Positions 1-8,453 of a stretch of 55,772 nt of DNA are shown here, one piece after another; position 1 is the stretch's first letter; every line of letters begins with the position of its first letter. The stretch is from Martinezella hainanensis (GTDB lineage Bacteria > Pseudomonadota > Alphaproteobacteria > Rhizobiales > Rhizobiaceae). Under the pieces are notes generated by a model that did no database searches, was not told the origin of the DNA, and worked only from the letters and a program-made list of their open reading frames with translations. The translations under genes were made by a program, and so were the position numbers. The stretch covers positions 1 to 55,772 of the forward strand of contig NZ_FMAC01000020.1 in NCBI RefSeq assembly GCF_900094555.1, written 5' to 3'.

Positions 1-31
1 TATCTTAGGTGATACTATTCATAAGGCCGCT

Positions 32-283
32 ATGAAGCAGTTTACTTTTCCGACATGAACCGTGCCGCCGGGGAAATTCTCGAGACGGCACTGATCGAGC
101 CGGTCGCGCTCACCAAGCGCGGCAAAGCAAAAGCTGGCGATACTGGCAGCCGAAGCCTATGATCGGCTGAAAGGGCGACCGCAAGCGCAGAGCTATCGGC
201 TGGAGGATGCGCCGGATGACATCCATGACGAATTGATGGAAGGCATCGACGCGATCCTCGATGGGCCGCATCGCGATGCTTGA
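32..283 (+). pseudogene. Broken Phd/YefM-like antitoxin
   Basis: Read across frames, the segment gives an N terminus KQFTF-SDMNRAAGEILETA followed by PVALTKRGKAK and LAILAAEAYDRLKG, the layout of a Phd/YefM-type antitoxin of about 80 residues. The frame is broken twice: a T appears to be missing in the run near 45-50, and an A is extra in the run near 128-133. From the first ATG (32) translation stops after eight codons. The reading frame would end at 283 and overlap the start of the toxin-like gene at 261, as expected for a toxin-antitoxin pair. Both breaks lie in homopolymers, so sequencing error is possible, but the partner is broken too. Family assignment is by pattern only. Confidence 0.5.
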
Positions 284-673
284 GGGGGGACAGACCGTCC
301 GTTTCCATTATCTGTGGGCGCGCCAGGCACAGGTCGGCGAGGAACCCGGCCGCAAAGCCTGTCAGGTTTGCATCGTCGCGCACACGCCGGGCAATCCCGA
401 CGCAATCTATCTGTTTCCGATCACCTCGCAGGAGCCACGGCCGGAGCGTGTCGCCCTCTCCTTTCCCGAAATGGAGTACCGCCCGCCGGGCAGGCCTTTC
501 CCCCCTGTTGGATCACCCTCGATGAATATAACCGCGTCGAGCTGGACGAGGCTTTCGGCTTCGAGTCAATTAGGCCGATCGGCAATCTGAGTGCAGCTTT
601 TCTCGAAAGGATCGCAGCCGTAGCGAAAAGGGCTTCAGCAAACCAATCACTAAAGAGCGTCATTCGCTCATAG
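261..673 (+). pseudogene. Broken PemK/MazF-like toxin
   Basis: The first part, from ATG 261, reads MGRIAMLEGGQTVRFHYLWA and continues through GRKACQVCIVAHTPGNPDA and YLFPITSQ, like rhizobial PemK/MazF-family toxins (mRNA endonucleases). After about residue 80 the frame is lost near the C-rich run at 495-510. The natural continuation, CWITLDEYNRVELDEAFGFE through SLKSVIRS, lies in the next frame and ends at 673. The join would give a toxin of roughly 136 residues. It overlaps the broken antitoxin by 23 bp. The antitoxin loss makes sense only if the toxin is also dead. A functional product is unlikely unless the shift is a sequencing error. Confidence 0.5.
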
Positions 674-1093
674 CTTCGATCCGGTTGCCCGCGATACGGC
701 AAGGGGGAACTCGCGCAAAAGGGTATCAGCCGCTGGCGGGGGCAGAGCTATAATCTCCTGAACCACACCTGGATTCCTCGCCTGCCAATCAGGGGATCGA
801 TCAAACGCCCTACACCAGCAAGCGGGAAAAGGAGTGAGCATCCAGCATGCTCAAGCCCATACTCTACTAAAGCGCCGACGAAGAGAGGCAAGTAGGCCTC
901 ACCGCATCAAATAGCCTTAAACGGCGAGCAATAGTGTTCCATCATCGTCGCGCTCCTCTTTCGTCGCCTATCGAAAGTACGGTGGGCGCCTCTGGCGGCG
1001 GCGAGATCCTTAAAGGTCAGCATTTCAGAAAACCGCCAAACCTGCTCGGATCGTCCACGGCAGGCCGCTTTGTGCTCTACGGAGGAAAGATCT
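674..1093 (+). other. Gene-poor gap
   Basis: No frame here has a convincing start, ribosome site and protein-like composition on either strand. The short open frames are overlapping and unrelated to any family I recognise. Confidence 0.5.
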
Positions 1094-1339
1094 ATGCGTG
1101 CCCAAAACCCTCTCACTCCATCTCAGTTGGGGCCAGCGCTGTGTGGTCGCAGGAAAGTGGAAACAATCAGCGCCCCATGTTCGCAAGCTTCCGATGAGGC
1201 AACTAGAGAAGCCTATGAGCGTGGAGGCGTCGCCGGTATGCGTGAAAAGCCGGGTGAAGAAAATCCCTATCCTATAGGAAGCCTACTCGCGAAAGCCTTT
1301 GAACACGGTTATCTCGATGGGCAAAAGGCGCATCGATAG
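1094..1339 (+). CDS. Small RMF-like protein
   Basis: Predicted 81-residue protein. The start at 1094 is chosen because GGAGG lies eight bases upstream; the open frame extends further upstream without a ribosome site. The second half carries AYERGGVAGM, a short acidic spacer, then NPYPIGS and AFEHGYLDGQ. This matches the layout of ribosome modulation factor domains: A-x-x-x-G-x-x-A-G, an N/P-Y-P turn, and a closing W/F-x-x-G-W/Y-x-x-G. Many rhizobia carry several such small proteins, mostly of unknown role; RMF itself promotes ribosome dimerisation in stationary phase. The first 35 residues are not conserved-looking and include a Cys-Gly-Arg stretch. No operon partner. The fold assignment is an inference. 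Confidence 0.5.
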   Translation: MRAQNPLTPSQLGPALCGRRKVETISAPCSQASDEATREAYERGGVAGMREKPGEENPYPIGSLLAKAFEHGYLDGQKAHR

Positions 1340-1890
1340 CCCAAGATCCATCGGAACGAGCGATTGGCTTCAAATAGCTGGCCCGGGAGCGAATCTCGAG
1401 ATTCGCATCCTGACTTATGTTGCCAGCAATCATAGGGGCTCCATGCAGACGCCGGGTAGCACATCAAATGAATTCTATCATCAATCTGGGGTTTTCTCTC
1501 GCCGAGGAGGTGCGTCCTTAATCAGAGGGACGGCTTTTACACGAGAGCTATAAGCGGTCCGAGAGAGGCACTTCGATATCAACAAACGCACTTCGAATAT
1601 GAATCGTACTAGCTCCGCTGGTGACCGTTTGATTCAGTTGACGGATGTTGCCGATACGCTCCGGAAGCGGTCGATGGTTGAACAAGCCGGCTCGTTCCAG
1701 GGTGGCGAATTCAAGCGCTTCGAAACTGGGCTATGGTGCGGGCCGATGAACTCGGCCGTACAGATACTGTTGATCGTTTCGGCGAGACATTGTCATAGCT
1801 ATCTCCGACGCTGCCGAGGCATATTCGATTTCTGCCTCGGCTGATGCTCTAAATACCTGCTATACTTGTGCAGCTTTCCGTGGGCTCTGG
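1340..1890 (+). other. Gene-poor gap
   Basis: Two open frames of about 80 codons exist (1299-1553 and 1599-1844, plus strand), but neither has a good ribosome site or a recognisable protein pattern. It is probably decayed or non-coding sequence. Confidence 0.4.
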
Positions 1891-2175
1891 TTAGTAGCGG
1901 TAGTGACGGTGATGGTGGTGATGACGGTGCTTGTGCCAACCGTAATGATGACCGCGCCAGTAATGGCTCCGGTAGCTGCGATGCGATCCCCAATTGTGAG
2001 GCCGGTGATGTCGCGGGCCATGCCAGTGGCGATGGTGATTATAACGGACCGTTTGAACGGATGACTGGACCTCCGGCTTCGTCATATTCATCATTGGTGC
2101 AGCTGATACAGCGCCCGCACCGATCAACAGGCCGGCACTCAGAAGCACCGTAAGGAGACTTTTAAAGATTTTCAT
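1891..2175 (-). CDS. Small secreted His-rich protein
   Basis: A 94-residue protein with a clear Sec signal peptide: MKIFK, a hydrophobic core rich in Leu and Gly, and a likely cut after VSAA near residue 26. The mature part is dominated by His, Arg, Tyr and Trp, with HRHWHGPRHHRPHNWG and a His-rich C terminus. Such proteins are common in rhizobia and have no assigned role; metal binding is a natural guess from composition but not shown. The start is supported by GGAGG seven bases upstream of the ATG at 2175. It stands alone. The low-complexity CAC/CAT repeats explain the apparent repeat in the DNA here. Confidence 0.7.
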   Translation of the reverse strand: MKIFKSLLTVLLSAGLLIGAGAVSAAPMMNMTKPEVQSSVQTVRYNHHRHWHGPRHHRPHNWGSHRSYRSHYWRGHHYGWHKHRHHHHHRHYRY

Positions 2176-3024
2176 AGCGAACCTCCATTCATGTCATCAT
2201 CCTGAAACTGAGTGGCTGAACAAAGCATGAATGGTTGCCGCGCCCACCTTCCGCCGAAAATGTTCGACCAAACGCGGGCTTAAGGAATAGCAGCGAAAAC
2301 CGGAGTTTGCTTCAGGCAAATTGAATGGAGCAGCGGATTTCAAAGTTCAGGCACAATGCGCCTGACCAGCGCGCACTGGTGGGCAGCGGCCACACCGCTA
2401 CCATTTGCAGCTTTTTCGGCTTGCAGGCCACTCGATCCAGAGATGGGCGTGGGAATACCTAAAGTTCCACGCGAAATGCGCAGGTAATTTCGCCACAGAC
2501 GAGCAAGCATGCTTGGATGCCGGTGACACCGCAACGCGATGCCCGCATCAGGGTTCGTCTCGAACTGGAGTTCTGCGTGGAACGTATGGCCCGCCCTGTT
2601 CGCAGGTAGAATCTATCCCTGCGCAGTCCGCATCAACGTATTCGGCCTCACGTCATGCCACGGCCAAGACGGATATCCGCGCTCAGAGCCACAATAATCA
2701 ACACGGTTTCTATGAATCATTTCCACGCCTGGGCGTTCCGAACGCCGATTGACTGTCAGGCTATCTACAATCCTTCTCGCAAACCCGGCAATCCTAGGGA
2801 CGTTGACAAGGGCGAGCCGGTCACACTGTTGACCTGATTAAGCCCCGCGGCCCATGCACAAGCAAAACTGAAATAACAAACGCCCCCAATTCGAGATATT
2901 CCAAAAATCCTTCTAGGATATCCTTGTATTCAATCATGCGGGCCAAACGCCCTCGCGATCGGCAGGCGCATTTTCGGCTTGTCTGATGTCAGGCGCGCCG
3001 ATGATCGCGCGCCGCTACACCGAG
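2176..3024 (+). other. Long gene-poor gap
   Basis: About 850 bp without a supported gene. The open frames at 2405-2752 and 2655-2837 (plus) and 2340-2534 (minus) overlap one another, lack ribosome sites and match nothing I recognise. The composition is mixed and lower in GC than the catabolic region, which fits decayed sequence between small secreted-protein genes. Confidence 0.4.
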
Positions 3025-3336
3025 TCAGTCAACCGAAATAACGTCACCCGTTCGCCGATCGATCACAACTTTTATATCATCGCCATCACGATCAACGCCC
3101 TGTATAATAAAGACGTTTCGTCTGCGGGCAACATCGTCCACGTCCTCCAAGCCTTGGCTTCGCGCTATGCGAATAGCCTCGCGCTCGGTAATACCCATGT
3201 CCCGAGGCGGTGGCGATTCTATTCCGGGATTAACCCGTACGCCGCCTGGGCCGATTTCGATGCTTTGTGAAAACGACGGCGTCGCTGACATGATTGTCGC
3301 AACCGCAATTGCCGCTATCGCAAAATTCCTGACCAT
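3025..3336 (-). CDS. Secreted PepSY-like small protein
   Basis: A 103-residue protein with a Sec signal peptide (hydrophobic core near residues 5-16, cut near SFSQS). The mature part has an acidic, Pro-rich linker. It ends in a module reading ITEREAIRIARSQGLEDVDD, then VFIIQGVDRDGDDIKVVID and RRTGDVISVD. An E/AA-helix-then-strand ending in D-x-x-T-G-x-V is the signature of PepSY-type domains, which are often found in periplasmic proteins and act on or inhibit proteases. AGGAT lies upstream of the ATG at 3336. No operon partner. Exact role unknown. Confidence 0.65.
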   Translation of the reverse strand: MVRNFAIAAIAVATIMSATPSFSQSIEIGPGGVRVNPGIESPPPRDMGITEREAIRIARSQGLEDVDDVARRRNVFIIQGVDRDGDDIKVVIDRRTGDVISVD

Positions 3337-3486
3337 TGGACTATCCTGAAAGTTTGAAATAATACTGACACTTAGCTCCTGCGCAGTTTCAAGGCAAACA
3401 TAAAGGGGAGAGTTTGCCTATTTTGACAGGCGCCAGCTCTGACTCTACCAGCGACCTACCTTGCCATCCGCGCGAAACGACGATTA

Positions 3487-3690
3487 CTAGCTGCTTTGAT
3501 CGCCGCTCTCATCAGCGGCACTGGCCTGCTCCTTATCCTCAATCAGGTCCGTCAGCTTGCTAACGCCTTCGAAACCTACAACGGCTGCTGCCACTTTAGA
3601 GAGGAATCCGGCGTCCGGGTCGGCGGCCTTCAGCGCGTCCTCTGCAGCGACGGCGCCAGCAACTTCTTCTATTATCTTTCCAATGCCCAT
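3487..3690 (-). CDS. Small acidic hypothetical protein
   Basis: A 67-residue acidic protein, MGIGKIIEEVAGAVAAEDAL with an Ala-rich helix, then AAVVGFEGVSKLTDLIEDKE and a Ser/Asp tail. A good ribosome site (GGGAG, seven bases before the ATG at 3690) supports expression. There is no signal peptide and no recognised domain. Ala- and Glu-rich helices with a short hydrophobic stretch could be amphipathic, but this is only composition. Function unknown. Confidence 0.5.
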   Translation of the reverse strand: MGIGKIIEEVAGAVAAEDALKAADPDAGFLSKVAAAVVGFEGVSKLTDLIEDKEQASAADESGDQSS

Positions 3691-3814
3691 GTGATTTCTC
3701 CCGGTTCAAAATGGCGTAACTAGAGACCCAATCACGGCACTCATTGGTATAATTCGATTTACACCTTCTGCGAGTGCCGTGATTGGGGTTATATGCGCGT
3801 TGAGAAAATCAATT

Positions 3815-4111
3815 TTACTTCGCGGCAGCCGTCTTGCACTGCTCGCGGAACTTCTTGCGATCCTTGCCATGCAAACCCTTGGCGTCGGCATCTGCTGAGC
3901 ATTTCTTGGAAATCGCCTGCTTCTGTGCATCGGTAGTTACCGGCTTTGTAACCTTGGTCGTAGCAGCCGTCGGCTTCGTCGCCGTAGTGGTTGTCGTAGC
4001 AGTGGCTGGCTTGACCGTAGTGTCGGTTGTTGTCGCAGTCGACGACGCTGCAAAAGCTGAACCAGAGAATGCAAGCAGGCCGGCAAGAGCAAGAGCGTAG
4101 GTGATTTTCAT
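3815..4111 (-). CDS. PsiF-repeat-like secreted protein
   Basis: A 98-residue exported protein. Residues 1-21 form a Sec signal (cut after SAFA), followed by a long Thr/Ala-rich low-complexity linker of about 45 residues. The C terminus reads AISKKCSADADAKGLHGKDR and KKFREQCKTAAAK: a C-x-x-x-A...K-x-L-x-G-x-x-R-x-x-F-x-x-x-C pattern typical of PsiF repeats. PsiF is named from a phosphate-starvation-inducible gene in E. coli, but its biochemical role is unknown. The two Cys are probably disulphide-bonded in the periplasm. GGAG lies upstream of the ATG at 4111. A longer open frame on the same strand (from 4556) runs through this gene in another frame and is a shadow here. Confidence 0.7.
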   Translation of the reverse strand: MKITYALALAGLLAFSGSAFAASSTATTTDTTVKPATATTTTTATKPTAATTKVTKPVTTDAQKQAISKKCSADADAKGLHGKDRKKFREQCKTAAAK

Positions 4112-4287
4112 GTATAACTCCGAAAGTTAGGGGGGCCTTAGCGGACGAATACAGTTCTGCACTCCGCATCTGAACCAGATATGAATAGCTGAAGCGATGT
4201 GAAACCATGCCCGCAGCTCGATCTTGCCGCAACCAAGCCTCGGATGATTGCCCCGCAAGCTGTAAACGCGCGATCCCTGACTTGCTT

Positions 4288-4556
4288 TTAGTCCACCTCG
4301 GCCAGGCTTTCGACGAGCGATGAGAGTGTAGCCTGATGAGAGGCGACAGTTGCTGGATATCTTGAACCAACTGCCCGCTTTTGTCGGTCATGATGTAGGC
4401 AATGCACGCATCAGTCAGACGTAATATGCCACGCTCGATGAGCACGGTCCGGGCGATTTGACGAAGAGCGTCGGCGCATACACAACCTGTCAATGACTTC
4501 CGTGAGATTGCAACCTGTACCTTGGATAGCATTTCTGGCACAATTCTCTTGCCCAA
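4288..4556 (-). pseudogene. Frameshifted small hypothetical gene
   Basis: From ATG 4556 the frame reads like a protein (LRQIARTVLIERGILRLTDA, then YIMTDKSGQLVQDIQQL). Its coding character stops near 4345. The adjacent frame then gives VASHQATLSSLVESLAEVD and a stop at 4288, which looks like a natural C terminus. The most economical reading is one ~90-residue gene with a one- or two-base shift near 4345. I recognise no family. Low confidence. Confidence 0.3.
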
Positions 4557-5010
4557 TTGGGATTAATTGGCGCCATCTTTATAGCCCGCGCTTTGCCCCG
4601 GAGTATCCGCCGTCCGACGCCTTTTCTATAACATGCCACACGCGCTTGGTATGATCGCCTTCACCCGTCAAGCTTCTGGGACGCGGCAGCAGGTGTCGAC
4701 GGTATGTTTTTAGACGCGGAGATCAGCCGATGCAGAACTACAAAAGACTTTCCGACGATGACTTGTTACTTGCAATCGACAGAGCCGAGGCGGCAATTGA
4801 GGGCAGCGCGTAGTCATCGCACAGCTCGGAGCGGCCGCTAACGGGTTTCAGGATTCAGCCGAGCATCGACAGTGCCTCAACACACACCTCAAGATGAAAA
4901 GAGACGCTCATCGCGAGGTAGTCTTTCGCAAGCCATTACATAGGATCAGGATGGAAAGACACGGTCATTCCACGCATCGTTAGCCAACGTTGACACCCCT
5001 CAAATTTCGC
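4557..5010 (+). other. Gap with a possible 26-residue peptide
   Basis: No full gene is supported. One short frame at 4731-4812 reads MQNYKRLSDDDLLLAIDRAE then AAIEGSA and stops. It looks like the N terminus of a small protein rather than noise, and could be a truncated remnant. The rest has no convincing coding sequence. Confidence 0.3.
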
Positions 5011-5025
5011 GTTACATATAGTAAC
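5011..5025. promoter_or_regulatory. Probable TetR operator in promoter
   Basis: GTTACATATAGTAAC is a perfect inverted repeat (GTTAC-N5-GTAAC). It lies 22 bp upstream of the tetR start chosen at 5047. A TTGACA hexamer lies at 4990-4995, and a 17-bp spacer places a weak -10 (TACATA, 5013-5018) inside the repeat, so a bound dimer would block polymerase. Autoregulation by the adjacent TetR protein is inferred. Confidence 0.6.
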
Positions 5026-5046
5026 ATAAAATCAAAGAGCAACCCT

Positions 5047-5643
5047 ATGTCTCCGCGAGTTTATCGCCAGTCGGCGCGCGCCAGTGCAGTTCTGGATACC
5101 GAGCAGCAGATCGTCGACGCCTTGACCACGCTCCTCGCAGAGCGCTGGTTTGACGAGATCACTCTCGACGACATCGCCGCAGCGGCCGGCACCACACGCC
5201 AAACCGTGATACGGCGTTTCGGTAGCAAAACCGGCGTGCTCAGCGCCATGGCGGCTCGGATGGATGCTTCGATCCGGGCGGGGCGTTGGAGCATGCCCGC
5301 AGAAAGCGTGGCTGATATCGTCGCGCTCCTGATGGACGACTATGAACGCACCGGCGACATCATCGTGCGGACACTTGGACAGGAAGCGCGTATTCCCGAA
5401 TTCGCTGCCGTCCTCGATGGCGGACGCAAAGGCCACCGCGAGTGGATCGCGGACATGTTCAAGGCTTGGCTCGACCAACTTGATGGCCAAGCCCGCCAAG
5501 ATCGGCTCGCGCAATTGTTGGTTCAGACCGATGTTTGGATCTGGCATCTGTTGCGTCGGGCACAAGGATATTCGGCGGCAGAGACACATCGACTTATGAC
5601 GCAAGCGATCGAGCGCCTGTTGCGTGAGGACAAGATGAACTGA
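5047..5643 (+). CDS. TetR/AcrR-family regulator
   Basis: A 198-residue one-component repressor. Residues 15-65 form the TetR N-terminal helix-turn-helix: IVDALTTLLAERWFDEITLD, then DIAAAAGTTRQTVIRRFGSK. The C-terminal part is an all-helical ligand-binding and dimerisation region with no recognisable ligand signature. The ATG at 5047 is preferred over the upstream TTG at 4990, because that TTG forms part of the promoter -35 (TTGACA). An inverted repeat just upstream suggests self-control. The glycosyltransferase gene follows after 29 bp on the same strand, so the regulator probably controls the glycosyltransferase/acetyltransferase unit. Effector unknown. Confidence 0.85.
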   Translation: MSPRVYRQSARASAVLDTEQQIVDALTTLLAERWFDEITLDDIAAAAGTTRQTVIRRFGSKTGVLSAMAARMDASIRAGRWSMPAESVADIVALLMDDYERTGDIIVRTLGQEARIPEFAAVLDGGRKGHREWIADMFKAWLDQLDGQARQDRLAQLLVQTDVWIWHLLRRAQGYSAAETHRLMTQAIERLLREDKMN

Positions 5644-5672
5644 TCCGGCCTCCATCGAGAAGGACCACGGCA

Positions 5673-6992
5673 ATGATAAAGACGACAGATGAGGGGCCAC
5701 ATCTGCATATCCTGGTGGTCGGATGGGAAGGCGGCGGCAATGTGCCACCGACGCTTGCGGCAGTGCGTGCCCTCGTCGGCCGAGGCCACGACGTGCGCCT
5801 TATCGCCGACGACACGATGAAAGCGGAGGCGATCGAGGCCGGAGCTCGATTCCTGCCATGGAAGCGCGCTCCGAACCGCCCGGATCGCACCTTCGAAAGT
5901 TGCTTCATTCGTGACTGGGAGACCGCCGATCCCCTGGCCGGATTCCAAAGAGGGTGCGAACGGATCTTCGTCGGGCCAGCACAAGCCTATGCCGAGGATA
6001 TTCTCGAAGCGCTGGCAGCGGAGCCTTCCGATATCCTTCTCGGCTCGGATCTATTGTTCGGCAGCATGCTCGCGGGCGAAATTGCGAAGGTTCCGACCGC
6101 CCTGCTTGCAAGTAACATCTCGCTCTGGGCCCTTCCTGGACATCCGCCATTCGGTCCGGGCTTTCAGCCTGCCCGATCGGCGACGGACAGGGCGCGCGAT
6201 GCCGAGGTTTCGGCGATGGTGGAGCAAATATGGGAGGGTTTCCTGCCTTGCCTCAACGCCGCTCGTGCTCATTTCGGCGTCGCGCCGCTAACACATGTTT
6301 ACGAACAACATTTGAGCGCTGGCCGTCATCTCCTTGCCACCAGCAGCAGCTTCGATTTTCCGACCGAGCATCTGCCGAATCGTGTGCGTTATGTGGGGCC
6401 GCTGCTGGAGATGCCAAGTTGGGCCAACAAACGCTGGGCGTATGAACCGGCGCGCGCAACGAGGCCACTCGTGCTGGTGTCGTTTAGCACCACCAATCAG
6501 GGGCAGGCCGATGTGCTCCAGCGGGTGATATCCTGTCTAGCCGAGGAGCCGATCGAGGTGGTCGTTACCCTTGGCAAGGCGCTCGAGGGACTTCGTCTTC
6601 AATCGGCCGCGAATGTCACAATTCTTCCGAATGCGGTACATGACGACATCCTAGTCAAAGCACGCGCCGTCGTCACCCACGGCGGGCACGGTACGATCAT
6701 GCGATCGCTGCACCATGGCGTCCCTCTCGTCGTTCTCCCGATGGGGCGCGATCAAAACGACAATGCCGCCCGCGTGGACTATCACGGCGTGGGCGTGCGC
6801 CTCGATCCTTCGATAGCACCGCAAATGCTCAGCGAGGCCGTGCGGCGCGTCCTTTCCGAACCGAGCTTTGGCGAGCGGGCATTGGCACTTGGGCGTACCA
6901 TTGCTGAGGAAGGCCCGGGGGCCGCACGGCTCGTCGCAGAAATTGAGGACTTCGTAAAAAGGTCTGCCCAAGGAGCCCTGTCCGCCGCGTAA
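5673..6992 (+). CDS. GT1 (MGT/UGT-type) glycosyltransferase
   Basis: A 439-residue cytosolic GT-B glycosyltransferase. The N-terminal Rossmann-like domain starts ILVVGWEGGGNVPPTLAAVR, the usual position of the G-x-G-x-x acceptor loop. The C-terminal donor domain carries PNAVHDDILVKARAVVTHGG followed by HGTIMRSLHHGVPLVVLPMG and RDQNDNA, the typical GT1 donor-binding block (HGG-x-G, then D/E-Q near the end). Family members move a sugar from an NDP-sugar to small hydrophobic acceptors such as macrolides, flavonoids or sterols. The gene directly follows tetR and precedes the N-acetyltransferase gene, which suggests inactivation of a toxic small molecule. Acceptor and sugar cannot be read from the sequence. 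Confidence 0.85.
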   Translation: MIKTTDEGPHLHILVVGWEGGGNVPPTLAAVRALVGRGHDVRLIADDTMKAEAIEAGARFLPWKRAPNRPDRTFESCFIRDWETADPLAGFQRGCERIFVGPAQAYAEDILEALAAEPSDILLGSDLLFGSMLAGEIAKVPTALLASNISLWALPGHPPFGPGFQPARSATDRARDAEVSAMVEQIWEGFLPCLNAARAHFGVAPLTHVYEQHLSAGRHLLATSSSFDFPTEHLPNRVRYVGPLLEMPSWANKRWAYEPARATRPLVLVSFSTTNQGQADVLQRVISCLAEEPIEVVVTLGKALEGLRLQSAANVTILPNAVHDDILVKARAVVTHGGHGTIMRSLHHGVPLVVLPMGRDQNDNAARVDYHGVGVRLDPSIAPQMLSEAVRRVLSEPSFGERALALGRTIAEEGPGAARLVAEIEDFVKRSAQGALSAA

Positions 6993-7220
6993 TTGACACC
7001 GCCGATCGCGGCAGGAACACAGCGATTGGCACCATGTCAAACCCACTCTTCCTGCCCAACGCCGTTGCCTCTCCATCGGCGAACGAAGGAGTTTTATGCC
7101 CATTTGCCTCATGGGCAAGCATCCGGATCATCACTCGAGGGGAACCACGTCAACGAAGCGCCTTCTGACAGCATAGCAGCATCGGAAATTTCGGAACGCC
7201 CATCAAAAGGAAAACAAGGG

Positions 7221-8066
7221 ATGACAAGCGCCTCTTCAAGCGAAAATGGAATGACCCTGACGTCCGGCCAACTGGACGCCTATCTCGCAAGGATCGGAGT
7301 GGATCGGCCGGCTTCGCTCGATGTCGAGAGCCTGTCGAGGCTTCACCGCGCCCATCTCATGGCCTTCACTTGGGAGGCGCTGGATGCATTCATGGGATGG
7401 CCGTCCTCGATCGCACCATCCGTCGCCTTCGCCAAAATGGTGGAGGGCAAGCGCGGCGGCTGGTGCTATGAGATGAATGGTCTGTTCGGCGCGGCGCTCG
7501 CAGCGCTCGGTTTTCGAGTGACGCGCTTATGCGGCGGCGTCAATCGTGAAATGATAGGCGATGCCGCTATCGGCAATCATCTCACTCTGCGTGTCGATCT
7601 TGACCGGCCGTACCTTGCCGAGGTTGGCTTGGCGGATGCCATCGTCGAACCCGTACCGCTTGCCGTCGGGCCAATCAGCCAACGCGGCTTCGATTTCTCG
7701 ATCTTGTCGACGCCCGACGGGTGGCTACGCTTCAAAAACCATGCGAATGGCCTCGCACACAGCTTTGATTTTCGACCAGATCACAGCGACGAGGCCGCCA
7801 TTGCCGCTACATTTGGCTGGCTGACCCAGGATCCTGGTTCACCGTTCATAAGCGCTCTTGCGATCCTGCGGCATACTTCGGAGGGATATGTCGCCCTGAA
7901 GAACGATTGCCTAAGCAGCGTCACGGCAGACAGCGTTTGCGAGCAGCGTATCACAAGCGCGGGTCATCTCGCGGACACATTCAATACGGTCTTCGGTCTC
8001 GATCTTCCCAAACCTGGCCACGTCTGGGAAAAAATTCAGAAGGTCAGCCGCAGCGAAGTCGCCTGA
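7221..8066 (+). CDS. Arylamine N-acetyltransferase, Asp-to-Glu triad
   Basis: A 281-residue cytosolic enzyme of the NAT family, which transfers acetyl from acetyl-CoA to arylamines and hydrazines through a Cys-His-Asp triad. The Cys motif RGGWCYEMN (Cys near residue 77) and the His motif NHLTLRVDL are present. The third motif, normally D-V-G-F-G, reads AEVGLADA, so Glu replaces the catalytic Asp. Glu-containing NAT homologues are known in Bacillus cereus, so activity is possible. The start at 7221 follows an A/G-rich ribosome site; the open frame runs upstream to 6993, but that part is not protein-like. It lies 228 bp after the glycosyltransferase gene and is probably co-regulated. Confidence 0.8.
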   Translation: MTSASSSENGMTLTSGQLDAYLARIGVDRPASLDVESLSRLHRAHLMAFTWEALDAFMGWPSSIAPSVAFAKMVEGKRGGWCYEMNGLFGAALAALGFRVTRLCGGVNREMIGDAAIGNHLTLRVDLDRPYLAEVGLADAIVEPVPLAVGPISQRGFDFSILSTPDGWLRFKNHANGLAHSFDFRPDHSDEAAIAATFGWLTQDPGSPFISALAILRHTSEGYVALKNDCLSSVTADSVCEQRITSAGHLADTFNTVFGLDLPKPGHVWEKIQKVSRSEVA

Positions 8067-8453
8067 ACGGGCGTCTCTTACCAGCTCGCCAAGCCGGCCA
8101 GCTACTCGCGAGCCGGCTGCCACAAAGTCGCTGCACTCCACTTCGTAACTCACAGGGCCGTGCTCGCCGCGACAGATGGATCAGCCCTAAAAGCCTGGAA
8201 CTGGCGACCTTTGATTGTGTTTGCCGGAAGTCGCGAGAGATCCACGATACCCTAGTGAAATCGAGGTGTCATGATCTGATCCGTGAATCATCATCTGAGC
8301 CGCCGACGATCATTGGGGGCGGCCACAAAAACATTTAGTGCGTCGCGCAAGGAGCCAGCGAGCCTATACGATGCCGCGTTCACGGAACTTGCGCCGACCC
8401 CGTTTCAAACGCCCTCCAAACCTTCAGCCATCTTTCACTGGGCCAGGTCTCGG
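8067..8453 (+). other. Gap without a supported gene
   Basis: The region lies between the convergent ends of the NAT gene and the small HTH gene. Open frames here are shadows or lack starts; I see no repeat or strong hairpin. Confidence 0.5.

Noticed and set aside
1891..2000. CAC/CAT-rich repeat resembling a DNA repeat array
   Set aside because: It is the coding sequence of the His-rich tail of a secreted protein, not a CRISPR or tandem repeat element.
3789..4556. A 255-codon minus-strand frame
   Set aside because: Its second half is another frame of the PsiF-like gene, and its first half is better read as a separate frameshifted gene (4288-4556).
7096..7176. A 26-codon frame with AAGGAG upstream, before the NAT gene
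   Set aside because: It may be a chance ribosome site; the peptide (many His, Arg, Thr) shows nothing to support it.
6993..7220. N-terminal extension of the NAT frame
   Set aside because: It begins with TTG next to the glycosyltransferase stop and lacks protein-like sequence. NAT proteins are about 270-280 residues, which fits the start at 7221.
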